DNA of 64,000 nucleotides from Parazoarcus communis (lineage in GTDB: Bacteria; Pseudomonadota; Gammaproteobacteria; Burkholderiales; Rhodocyclaceae). Shown in pieces: positions 1 through 7,636 of this stretch. The notes beneath the pieces were generated by a model that saw only the letters and a list, made by a program, of their open reading frames with translations, had not been told where the DNA came from and did no database searches. The position numbers were made by a program, and so were the translations under genes. How positions within the stretch are numbered: the stretch's first letter is position 1; every line of letters begins with the position of its first letter. The stretch is from positions 3,038,001-3,102,000 of the forward strand of contig NZ_CP022188.1 in assembly GCF_003111665.1 (NCBI RefSeq). The letters are read 5' to 3'.

Positions 1-735
1 ACGTTCGTTCGACGCGCTGCTGTTGCGCTCCATCTGCGTCATCATCGCCTGCAGCTTGTCTACAAGTTCAGGCAGAACCTCGGCCTGGCGTTGCATGGCC
101 TTGAAGGTTTCCTGACGCTGGTGGGTGAGGGAGAAACCGCGCAGGACGGTGGCAATTCGGGTGTCGAGTAGTTGCGCCGCGTTCAGGCGCGCGCGCCGGC
201 ACAGCGCGGAGATCAGGCCCAGCATGGCCGACGCCGCGACACCGGCAACCGAGGTGCCGAACGCGATGCCGAGCCCCTTGACCGGCGCGGCGAGGGCGCT
301 GCGGATGGTGTGCAGGTCGGTCGTGCTTTCGAGTGCGATCACCGCGCCATTGAGGGTGACCACCATGCCGAGAAAGGTGCCGAGCATGCCCAGCAGGACG
401 AGCAGACCCACCAGATAGGGGGCGATGGCCGGGCCGGGCATGCCGGCGCGCTCGCCTTCGATGCGCAGGCGCACCGGATTGCGCAGGGCGGCAGGCAGGC
501 GGCCGATCCATTCATCGGGATGCGAGAGGTCCCCGGGTATGGCGTTCAATGCCTGTGTCAGCGCGGTCGTGGCGCGATGGAAGCGAAACAGCTCCAGGGC
601 GCCAATCGCGTAGACAACACCGATCAGGGCCGTCATGGTCAGCGCCAGGGGACTGGAGCCGATGTAACCGGCGCCGACCCAGGACACGGCGAGCAGGCCC
701 ACGACAAAGGCCGCCACGCAGATGGTTCTATTCAT
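1..735 (-). CDS. DUF802-domain membrane protein, MotA/TolQ/ExbB-like (partial, runs off left edge)
   Basis: The reading frame begins with ATG at 735 and stays open for 245 codons to the window edge, so the C-terminus is missing. I see four hydrophobic stretches (about residues 7-25, 30-50, 117-139 and 165-188). The last two, with the Gly-rich turn 'GMLGTFLGMVV' and a Gly/Ala-rich final helix, look like the MotA/TolQ/ExbB proton-channel fold. A soluble, Gln-rich helical part follows, consistent with DUF802. The start lies 3 bases past the stop of the upstream DUF3348 gene. DUF3348 and DUF802 proteins are regular partners in betaproteobacteria, usually followed by an OmpA/MotB-like gene, which would lie outside this window. 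The function of the complex is unknown to me; an energised cell-envelope motor is an inference. Confidence 0.8.
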   Translation of the reverse strand, partial: MNRTICVAAFVVGLLAVSWVGAGYIGSSPLALTMTALIGVVYAIGALELFRFHRATTALTQALNAIPGDLSHPDEWIGRLPAALRNPVRLRIEGERAGMPGPAIAPYLVGLLVLLGMLGTFLGMVVTLNGAVIALESTTDLHTIRSALAAPVKGLGIAFGTSVAGVAASAMLGLISALCRRARLNAAQLLDTRIATVLRGFSLTHQRQETFKAMQRQAEVLPELVDKLQAMMTQMERNSSASNER

Positions 736-737
736 TG

Positions 738-1505
738 CTATCCCGTTACTTCGTTATGGAGTGCCTCGATCAGGCCGGCAACCGGCTGCAGTCGAGTGTC
801 CAGTTCTGCCAGCAGTACGGTCTGCATTTCCCTGCAGAACACCGCAAGCCACCCGCCGGGTTCCATCCAGCGCGAGGGGTCGTCCTCCGCCTGCGCTTCG
901 ACTTGTGCCGCCTGATGGGCCGCGTACAAGTGCTCGAAGCGCTTTGCCAGCAGGGAGGTCACTGTCGACAGCAGGGTGCGTTCGCGCGTCGCCAGCGCCT
1001 GGTCGAGCACCGCATCCAGTGCGGCAAGGTGCTGGAGCGCGGGCGAGTGGCGCGACAGTGCCGCCCGCGCGCTGGTGCGCAAAGGAGCAATGCCTGCCTG
1101 CATGTCGCGCTGGTGCGCGAGGTAGTAGCGCCTGTAGGGCGAAAACTCGGCCGCGCTTTCCACCGGTGCATTTGGCACCGGGGTCGGCAATTCTATGCGA
1201 GCCTTGCCCGGCCTGAACACGCCATCGGCGACAATCGAATCTGCCAGCGCGGCGCGTACGCGGTCGAACTCCTCCCGCAGCGCTGCATACTCAGGCGACG
1301 CCGTGGCCGACCCTTGCACCGCGGCCCCCGATGTTCCCGGATTGAGCACCGAGTACAGGGGAAGCGCGTCCTTGAAGTCCAGCCACTGGCCGACTCGTTC
1401 GGCGAAGGACTGCCGGGACTCCGGAACGTCCTCTGCGGCCAGGTCCGCAAGCGCACGAACCAGCCCTGAGCGAGTGAAACTTGTACGCGGCAACGCTTGC
1501 GTCAT
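738..1505 (-). CDS. DUF3348-domain protein
   Basis: This 255-residue soluble protein has no signal peptide or membrane segment. It begins with the family-typical 'RTSFTRSGLVRALADL' and continues as an acidic, helix-rich protein with a conserved 'FSPYRRYYLAHQRDM' block near residues 120-135. I recognise it as the DUF3348 family, which is encoded next to DUF802 membrane proteins. Here the stop is followed after 2 bases by the DUF802 start, so the two are almost certainly co-transcribed and perhaps translationally coupled. No biochemical function is established to my knowledge. The pairing suggests a cytoplasmic partner of the DUF802 channel-like protein. Confidence 0.82.
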   Translation of the reverse strand: MTQALPRTSFTRSGLVRALADLAAEDVPESRQSFAERVGQWLDFKDALPLYSVLNPGTSGAAVQGSATASPEYAALREEFDRVRAALADSIVADGVFRPGKARIELPTPVPNAPVESAAEFSPYRRYYLAHQRDMQAGIAPLRTSARAALSRHSPALQHLAALDAVLDQALATRERTLLSTVTSLLAKRFEHLYAAHQAAQVEAQAEDDPSRWMEPGGWLAVFCREMQTVLLAELDTRLQPVAGLIEALHNEVTG

Positions 1506-1690
1506 ACCGGAAACCGACGCCAGACTGGCGAAAAAGGGGCAAGGCTACTACAAAGCGGCAGGCAGGTGAGTGCCGGGTGCGACGCACTTGCGACAGGTAA
1601 CATCTCGCAAGCCCGGGTGCGCGGGCGTTGCGGGGGGGTCAGCGCGTTCGCATCAACCGGCTGCCATCGCGCGGTATCGGCGCGACATGC

Positions 1691-2869
1691 TCATGCAGGC
1701 TGTCGTGCCTCGCTGCGCTGGCGCAGGGCCAGCCACACCAGGGCCGCGCCGGTCAGTGCCACCGGAATCAGCGAGCCGACGTTCAGCAGGGTCCAGCCCT
1801 GCGTGGTGACCAGCGCGCCCGAGGCGAAGGAGGTCAGCGCCATCGTTGCGAACACGGCAAAGTTGATCGCGGCCTGTGCCCGGTCTTTCTCCTCGGGGCG
1901 GTAGGCCTGCATTGCCAGGGTTGTGCTGCCGGTAAACAGAAAGTTCCATCCCACGCCGAGCATGAACAGGCCGATGAGGAACTGATGCAGATCCTGGCCG
2001 GACAGTGCGACGGCGATACACGCTGCATTGAGCAGCACGCCCACCCCCATGATCTGCAGCACGCCAAAGCGCTTGATCAGGTGGCCGGTGAAAAAGCCGG
2101 GCGCGAACATGCCGATGACGTGCCATTCCAGCACCAGTGCCGCATCCGAGAACGGCATGCCGCACACGTCCATGGCCAGCGGCGTCGCCGCCATCAGCAG
2201 GTTCATCACCCCATATCCGAGCGCTGCGCCGATCGTCGATACGATGAACACCGGCTGGCGGATGATCTCGCGCAGCGGACGCCCCTGGTCGCTGCCGGCG
2301 ACCTTCACCGGCTCTGCCGGAAACCGGATTCGGGACATCACCGCCATGGAGATCACCGCGACAACCGCCAGTGCGAGGTAGGAGCCGAGAAAAGGCGTGT
2401 CCATGGTTTCACGTGTCTGACTGGCCAGATTGGGCCCGGCCACCGCACCGATCAGCCCGCCTGCCAGCACGAGCGACACGGCTTTCTCGCGAAACGACGG
2501 CGGCGCCAGTTCGGCGGCGGCAAAGCGGTAGAGCTGGCCATTGGCGCTGTAATAGCCGGCAATCACCGTTCCCGCCACCAGCAGCCAGAAACTGCGCATG
2601 TACAAGGCCACGGCGCACAGCAGCACGGTGAACAGGGCCACCACCAGTCCGAGCTGGAACGATGCCTTGCGCCCCCAGCGCCGCTGGCTGCGCGCGACCA
2701 GCCCGGTCGACAGCGCAGCACCAACCACATAGCCCATCACCGGCAGTGTCGCCATCCACGCCAGCGGTGCCAGCGTCAGGCCAACCAGGCCGTTAATGGC
2801 AATGAAGACCACGTTGTTGGTCAGGAACAGGCCCTGGGCGATGGCCAGCAGCCAGAGATTCTTCTTCAT
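1691..2869 (-). CDS. MFS transporter
   Basis: The 392-residue protein is hydrophobic throughout, with about twelve predicted membrane helices. A basic cytoplasmic loop ('RSQRRWGRK') after helix 2 matches the major facilitator motif A position. A longer polar loop near residues 180-200 separates two six-helix halves. The substrate cannot be read from the sequence. The closest type I recognise is the group of bacterial MFS proteins annotated only as 'MFS transporter'. It stands alone between the DUF3348 gene and the EEP hydrolase gene, on the same strand as both but with gaps of about 150-190 bases. No strong ribosome-binding site precedes the ATG. Confidence 0.85.
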   Translation of the reverse strand: MKKNLWLLAIAQGLFLTNNVVFIAINGLVGLTLAPLAWMATLPVMGYVVGAALSTGLVARSQRRWGRKASFQLGLVVALFTVLLCAVALYMRSFWLLVAGTVIAGYYSANGQLYRFAAAELAPPSFREKAVSLVLAGGLIGAVAGPNLASQTRETMDTPFLGSYLALAVVAVISMAVMSRIRFPAEPVKVAGSDQGRPLREIIRQPVFIVSTIGAALGYGVMNLLMAATPLAMDVCGMPFSDAALVLEWHVIGMFAPGFFTGHLIKRFGVLQIMGVGVLLNAACIAVALSGQDLHQFLIGLFMLGVGWNFLFTGSTTLAMQAYRPEEKDRAQAAINFAVFATMALTSFASGALVTTQGWTLLNVGSLIPVALTGAALVWLALRQRSEARQPA

Positions 2870-3020
2870 CAGGAAACACTGTTGGAGATGCGGAAGCCGC
2901 GACTCTACCTCTTTATGGGCAACATGAGCGTCGCGGTGACGGTGGAGGCCTGCTGGTCTGCGTCAGGGGCTGAGTCGGGAATTGAGTCAGCCCAAGGCGG
3001 CCGCGTGTGCGTAGATCACG

Positions 3021-4013
3021 CTATTCCGCGTGTATTGCCTGCGCCTTGAGGCTCAGCACGGCGAATGCCGGCCGGTGGTCCGACCCGATGTTTGGACCGA
3101 CGCCAGACTCGACGACCTGCCAGGCATCGTTGATCAGGATGTGGTCGATCGGTATCACCGGGAGTATTGCAGGCCATGTTGGCCGCAGCCCTGTTGCACG
3201 CAGCAGCCCGGCGGGTGCGACCGAAGCCAATGCAGAGGACCACGGCGTTGAATTGAGATCGCCCGCGACAATGCTCGGGGCTGAGACAAGCTGCGACCAC
3301 TGGGCTTCTTCTGTCAGCATCTCCACGCGCCGCTGATGGTAGGTCGGATTGATGGGCGGCATGGGATGGATGGCCGAAATCCCGATGCGATGGCCCTGCC
3401 AGGAGATGAAGCTGCGATAGCGCAGCGGTTGCTGCAGGGATTCCAGCGCCTCGCTGCCCGTCAGCGGGGTTCGGGAGAGGATGGCGAGCCCGAACGGACC
3501 CTCGTCCGCCGTGACCAGCTGGTGCGGATAGTCCTGCCATTGAGCGATCCGCCGCGCGGCCTCCTTGCTGACCTCCTGCAGCACGACCAGGTCGGCGCCG
3601 AGGCCGCCGATCCAGTGAGCCAGGTCATCGAGACTGGCCTGTCCGAGCTCGAGGTTTGCGGTGGCAATCGTCAGGGCCGGACCTGAGCCGGGCGTTGCGC
3701 TGTCGGCGCGTGTGGTCGCGCCAGACCATCCGATGCCGATCAGTCCGCTCGCCAGCAATACGAGCACGGCCGGTCGCCTTCGCAGCAGGATGGCCGCACA
3801 AACGCCTCCCGCGACGACATACAGCCATTGCCAGTGGGCAATGAGATCGACAAGCCATGCGAAGGTGCCGGACTCATCGGAGAGCAATCGGGTCAGCGGA
3901 GCGGATAGCGCCCCCACGCTGCTCGCACCCAGTCCGAATGCAGCGGCGTCGAATCGCATCCGCATGCTGGCGCGAAGCCCGTGTCCGAGCCTGTTCAGTA
4001 GCGCAGCCGTCAT
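3021..4013 (-). CDS. endonuclease/exonuclease/phosphatase (EEP) family protein, membrane-anchored
   Basis: This is a 330-residue protein. The first third holds two or three hydrophobic segments, including 'WLYVVAGGVCAAILL'. The C-terminal two thirds is an EEP (DNase I-like) domain. Family motifs are in order: an Asn motif 'TIATANLELG', the metal-binding Glu in 'DLVVLQEV', 'AILSRTPL', the 'GDLNSTPWS' catalytic Asp/Asn box, 'IDHILIND' and the terminal 'GSDHRPAF' His motif. All the expected catalytic residues are present, so it should be an active metal-dependent phosphodiesterase or phosphatase whose domain probably faces the periplasm. The substrate is unknown. It follows the sirtuin gene on the same strand across a 51-base gap made of tandem 14-bp repeats, one of which contains its start codon. 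Confidence 0.85.
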   Translation of the reverse strand: MTAALLNRLGHGLRASMRMRFDAAAFGLGASSVGALSAPLTRLLSDESGTFAWLVDLIAHWQWLYVVAGGVCAAILLRRRPAVLVLLASGLIGIGWSGATTRADSATPGSGPALTIATANLELGQASLDDLAHWIGGLGADLVVLQEVSKEAARRIAQWQDYPHQLVTADEGPFGLAILSRTPLTGSEALESLQQPLRYRSFISWQGHRIGISAIHPMPPINPTYHQRRVEMLTEEAQWSQLVSAPSIVAGDLNSTPWSSALASVAPAGLLRATGLRPTWPAILPVIPIDHILINDAWQVVESGVGPNIGSDHRPAFAVLSLKAQAIHAE

Positions 4014-4064
4014 CGTGAGTTCGTCATGGTGAGGTCGTCATCGTGATTCTGTCATTGTGAATCG
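4009..4064. repeat. four tandem imperfect 14-bp repeats
   Basis: Four consecutive 14-base units start at 4009, 4023, 4037 and 4051. Each begins with GTCATNGTGA on the plus strand. They fill the whole gap between the sirtuin stop (4065-4067) and the EEP gene. On the minus strand every unit carries an ATG at the same position. The EEP start lies in the last unit read in that direction, and the other units offer alternative ATGs in changing frames because 14 is not a multiple of three. Confidence 0.85.
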
Positions 4065-4913
4065 TCAGCGCTGGCGGGCAGGCCGCTGGGTTGGCGCCGC
4101 GAGCGTGTCCATCTCCCATGCGGCAGCGACAAGCGCCGGCAGGATCTTGCCGGCAGCGCCGACGATGTTCCATGTTGCGTGTCCATCGAGATTCGTCGGC
4201 TGGGGATTGATCTGGACGAGCTGTGACCCATGCGCCTTGGCTAGGTGGGGCAGGCCGGCGGCGGGGTAGACGAGTGACGATGTCCCGACGCTGATCAACA
4301 GGTCGCAATTCTCTGCGGCCTCTTGGGCCTGATAGAAAGCGCCCTCGGGCAGCGACTCGCCAAACCAGACCACGCCAGGCCTGATCAGCCCGCGACAGCG
4401 GGTGCAGCGCGGTGGCGGAAGGCGCCGTCCGCCTTCGGGTTCGTTCGGCATTTCGTCGGGAAATGCATGCGATCGACCACATGTGGCGCAGCGGGGCTGA
4501 TGAAGGCTGCCGTGCAGGTGAATCACCGTGTCGCTGCCCGCGCGCTCGTGCAGGTCATCCACGTTCTGCGTCACCAGGGTGAGTTGCGGCAGATGATCCG
4601 ACATCCCGGCAATCGCCAGGTGTGCGGGATTCGGCTGTGCCTGCAGTGCGCGCATCCGCCGCCATTCGTACCAGCCCCACACCAGCTCAGGGTCGCGCTC
4701 GAACGCTTCGGGCGTGGCGAGTTCTGCGGGATCGAATCTGGACCAGAGCCCCGTCATCGCATCGCGAAAAGTGGGGACACCACTCTCCGCGGAAACGCCC
4801 GCACCGGAGAGGACGACGACGTGTTTTGCCTCACGCAGCGCGGCCAAGAGCGCGGCCGGAAAGGCGTGCGCTGGGCTGTTGTCGATACCGGGCGTCGAGG
4901 AAAGGTGATTCAC
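4065..4913 (-). CDS. NAD-dependent protein deacylase, sirtuin (SIR2) family
   Basis: I place the start at GTG 4913 (282 residues) because GGAG lies 8 bases upstream and homology begins there. The frame stays open much further upstream without sirtuin similarity. Motifs: NAD-binding 'GAGVSAESG' at residues 37-45, 'TQNVDDLHERAG', the catalytic-His block 'HLHGSL', two zinc Cys pairs ('CATC' and 'CTRC'), and 'SVGTSS' near the C-terminus. The 'YEWRR' stretch fits the Y-x-x-R signature of class III sirtuins (CobB/SIRT5-like), which prefer acidic acyl groups such as succinyl; substrate preference is therefore inferred. It reverses lysine acylation in the cytoplasm. It lies upstream of the EEP gene on the same strand, and the divergent SLC13 gene starts about 380 bases away. 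Confidence 0.9.
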   Translation of the reverse strand: MNHLSSTPGIDNSPAHAFPAALLAALREAKHVVVLSGAGVSAESGVPTFRDAMTGLWSRFDPAELATPEAFERDPELVWGWYEWRRMRALQAQPNPAHLAIAGMSDHLPQLTLVTQNVDDLHERAGSDTVIHLHGSLHQPRCATCGRSHAFPDEMPNEPEGGRRLPPPRCTRCRGLIRPGVVWFGESLPEGAFYQAQEAAENCDLLISVGTSSLVYPAAGLPHLAKAHGSQLVQINPQPTNLDGHATWNIVGAAGKILPALVAAAWEMDTLAAPTQRPARQR

Positions 4914-5289
4914 GCCATGCTCCGCTGTTTGCGAAGACGAATTCTGACATTCGTTGTGGGTACATGACACCCGTCTGCGTGAAAATCGGGACGCCATTGG
5001 TGGTGCGCCCCGTTCCTGAGCTTGGCGGGAGCCTGTGAGCCGCGGGGCGACGCGGGCGCGGTCACCCCAAAAGGGGGCGGGGTTTTCATCATGGCCGACT
5101 CCCGTCGAATGCAGAAGCCGCCGAGGATCGGCACAACGGAGAGGCCGATCGGCGCGTATCGGGCTAACATGAAAGACCCACTGTTTTCGTGATCGCCGCT
5201 CTTGCCTTGTCTGCAGTCGACACACCCTGTTTCGCTGCGGGGCATGCGATTCGAGAGAATCGAAGATCGCACAGAAAGGAGAAATCGAA
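4914..5289. other. divergent intergenic region between sirtuin and SLC13 transporter genes
   Basis: This 376-base stretch should hold the promoters for the two divergent genes. It is open in several frames, but none of the translations resembles a known protein and I do not call a gene. Visible structure: a small CCCC-AAAA-GGGG hairpin near 5066-5077, and a short dyad (TTCGA, GAGAA, TCGAA) near 5250, a few bases before the AGGAG ribosome-binding site of the SLC13 gene. Confidence 0.5.
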
Positions 5290-6837
5290 ATGGCCACCGA
5301 GAAGCCGGGCGTTCACGCCCATGACGAGGACGTCCTCGCACCGGGAGATCAGCGCAACCCCGAGTACAAGGAGCGTCCGCCGGTTTCGAACCATCCGCTG
5401 AACGGACTGCGCCTGGCGGGCCTGCTGGCCGGGCCGATCGTCGCCATCCTGCTGCTGCTCGCGCCGGAGCCCGAAGGCATGCCGACCGAGGCATGGCGCC
5501 TGGTGGCGATGGCGGTGTGGATGGTGATCTGGTGGCTCAGCGAGTCGGTACCGATCCCGGCGACTGCGCTGCTCCCCATCGTGCTGATGCCACTGCTTGG
5601 CATCGACAAGATCGGCCCGGTGGCAGCCAATTACGGACACCCCCTGATTTACCTGTTCCTGGGCGGCTTCCTGCTCGCCGCGGGGATGCAGCGGGTGGGT
5701 CTGCACCGCAGGATCGCGCTGAGGATCGTCGGCGTGGTCGGCTCGTCGCCTTCGCGAATCATCCTGGGCTTCATGATCGCGACGGCGTTTCTTTCGATGT
5801 GGATCTCGAATACCGCGACCACCATCATGATGTATGCAGTGGGCCTCTCGGTGATCGATTTCGTCGCCCGCAAGACCGACGATGAGGCCATGGTCCGCAA
5901 CTTCGGCGTCGCGCTGATGCTCGCCATCGCCTACAGCGCCTCCATCGGCGGGGTGGGCACGCTGATCGGCACGCCCCCCAACGCGCTGCTGGCGAGCTTT
6001 CTGCAGAACACGTACAAGATCGAGATCAGCTTCTTCAGCTGGATGCTGATTGGTGTGCCAGTCGTGGCGGTGATGTTGCCGTTTGCGTGGCTCATCCTGA
6101 CCCGTCTGCTGTTTCCCGCTCACCGTATCGCCATCGATGACCCCGGAAGCGTGGTCGAGAGGGAACTCGCTGCGCTGGGCAGCATGTCGCGCGGCGAAAA
6201 GCTCGTAGGCATTGTCTTCCTGGGCGCGGCGGCCAGCTGGATACTCCGCGGCCCGCTGGCAAAGCTGACCGGCCTGCCCTTGGACGACACGATCATCGCG
6301 CTCACCGCCGCGCTGCTGCTCTTTGCGGTGCCGATTTCGCGCGCGCGCGGCGAGTTTGCGCTCGACTGGGAGGCGGCGCGAAACGTGCCCTGGGGCGTCC
6401 TGCTGCTGTTCGGCGGCGGACTGGCCCTGGCCAGCGGATTCGGCTCCACCGGGCTGGCAAAGTGGATCGGCGGTGCGGTGGCGGGGGTCGAGATCAGCAC
6501 GATCATGCTCGTCCTGCTGGTAACCGTGGCCATCGTGTATCTGACTGAGATCACCTCCAATACCGCGTCTACGGCGACCTTCCTCCCGATCCTCGGCGCG
6601 GTGGCGGTGGGGCTCGGGCTCGATCCCCGGATCCTCACCGTTCCGGTTGCGCTGGCGGCGTCGATGGCCTTCATGATGCCGGTTGCCACACCGCCCAATG
6701 CGATCGTGTTCTCCTACGAGAAAATGAAGCTGAGCGATATGGTGCGGGCGGGCTTCCTGCTGAACCTGGTGGCCATCGCTGCGTCTTTCGGGCTCTTCGT
6801 TCTGCTGGGCGGCTTCGTTTTCGGCCTGAAGTTCTGA
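5290..6837 (+). CDS. SLC13/DASS-family dicarboxylate:sodium symporter
   Basis: The 515-residue inner-membrane protein starts at ATG 5290 behind a clear AGGAG. A hydrophilic N-terminal tail of about 40 residues is followed by a dense series of membrane helices. Both pseudo-symmetrical signature motifs of the divalent anion:Na+ symporters are visible: 'WISNTATT' near residue 173 and 'ITSNTASTATF' near residue 422. The paired Pro-rich re-entrant segments are also present ('GTPPNALL' and 'ATPPNAIVF'). In characterised members the SNT motifs bind sodium and the carboxylate substrate. Likely substrates are C4-dicarboxylates such as succinate or malate; the exact one cannot be read. It stands alone on the plus strand, 100 bases ahead of the ABC ATPase gene. 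Confidence 0.9.
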   Translation: MATEKPGVHAHDEDVLAPGDQRNPEYKERPPVSNHPLNGLRLAGLLAGPIVAILLLLAPEPEGMPTEAWRLVAMAVWMVIWWLSESVPIPATALLPIVLMPLLGIDKIGPVAANYGHPLIYLFLGGFLLAAGMQRVGLHRRIALRIVGVVGSSPSRIILGFMIATAFLSMWISNTATTIMMYAVGLSVIDFVARKTDDEAMVRNFGVALMLAIAYSASIGGVGTLIGTPPNALLASFLQNTYKIEISFFSWMLIGVPVVAVMLPFAWLILTRLLFPAHRIAIDDPGSVVERELAALGSMSRGEKLVGIVFLGAAASWILRGPLAKLTGLPLDDTIIALTAALLLFAVPISRARGEFALDWEAARNVPWGVLLLFGGGLALASGFGSTGLAKWIGGAVAGVEISTIMLVLLVTVAIVYLTEITSNTASTATFLPILGAVAVGLGLDPRILTVPVALAASMAFMMPVATPPNAIVFSYEKMKLSDMVRAGFLLNLVAIAASFGLFVLLGGFVFGLKF

Positions 6838-6937
6838 TCGTTGCTGCCGCTGCCGCGCTCGCGCAGGTTTTGCTGCGCTGCCGAACTTCCTTGGCGCCCC
6901 GGAGTCATCCCACTTCAACGGCAACAAGGGTCGCCTC

Positions 6938-7636
6938 ATGATTCGTCTGAACCGGCTCAGCATGCACTACGCGCTGGGCAGCACGCGCATCGACATTCTT
7001 CGCGATGTCGATCTGCACATCCGTGCCGGTGAGCGGGTCGCGATCGCAGGTCCGTCCGGCACCGGCAAGACGTCGTTGCTGCTCCTGCTCGCCGGGTTGG
7101 AGCGACCGGCTTCGGGCTCGGTGGTTTTCGACGGTCGATCGCTCGACGGTCTCGATCGCGATCAGCTCGCCGACCTGCGCCGGGATCACCTGGGTATCGT
7201 GTTCCAGTCCTTCCATCTGGTGCCCAGCCTCACGGCGCTCGAAAACGCCGCCCTGCCGCTGGAGATCGCCGGGCGGCGCGACGCACGCGAGCGTGCGCGG
7301 GCGATGCTCGACAAGGTCGGCCTGGGTGAGCGGCTGGACCACTACCCGGGACAGCTCTCCGGTGGCGAGCAGCAGCGGGTGGCCATCGCCCGCGCCCTGG
7401 TGCATGAACCCAAGCTGGTGCTGGCAGACGAGCCGACGGGCAATCTCGATGGCCGCACCGGGGCGGACATTGGCGAGCTGCTCCTCAATCTGAACGCCGA
7501 AACCAACACCACGCTGGTGCTGGTAACCCACGACATGGGCTTTGCCGCCCGTTGCGACCGCCTGCTGCGACTTTCCGGCGGCCGCCTCAGCGAGGGCAGC
7601 GCGGCCCCGGAGACCGGCGATGCGCAGCCTGCTTAG
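6938..7636 (+). CDS. ABC transporter ATP-binding protein, LolD/YbbA type
   Basis: The 232-residue protein carries all ABC ATPase motifs: Walker A 'GPSGTGKTS', Q-loop 'GIVFQSFHLVPSLTALEN', signature 'LSGGEQQRVAIARAL', Walker B 'LVLADEPTGNLD' and H-loop 'LVTHD'. The Q-loop and signature wording is that of the MacB/LolD/FtsE group, which pairs with FtsX-type permeases. The next gene is such a permease and starts 17 bases before this one ends, so the two form one transporter. By family the complex (YbbAP-like) works at the inner membrane as an extrusion or mechanotransmission machine rather than a classical importer. Confidence 0.92.
   Translation: MIRLNRLSMHYALGSTRIDILRDVDLHIRAGERVAIAGPSGTGKTSLLLLLAGLERPASGSVVFDGRSLDGLDRDQLADLRRDHLGIVFQSFHLVPSLTALENAALPLEIAGRRDARERARAMLDKVGLGERLDHYPGQLSGGEQQRVAIARALVHEPKLVLADEPTGNLDGRTGADIGELLLNLNAETNTTLVLVTHDMGFAARCDRLLRLSGGRLSEGSAAPETGDAQPA

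Noticed and set aside
4910..5494. upstream extension of the sirtuin gene or a separate peptide gene
   Set aside because: The frame is open but the sequence upstream of GTG 4913 has no sirtuin similarity, and a good ribosome-binding site precedes that GTG.
5164..6963. 599-codon open frame on the minus strand opposite the SLC13 gene
   Set aside because: It is His/Arg/Gln-rich with no family resemblance, and the plus strand encodes a clear transporter. It is a high-GC shadow frame.
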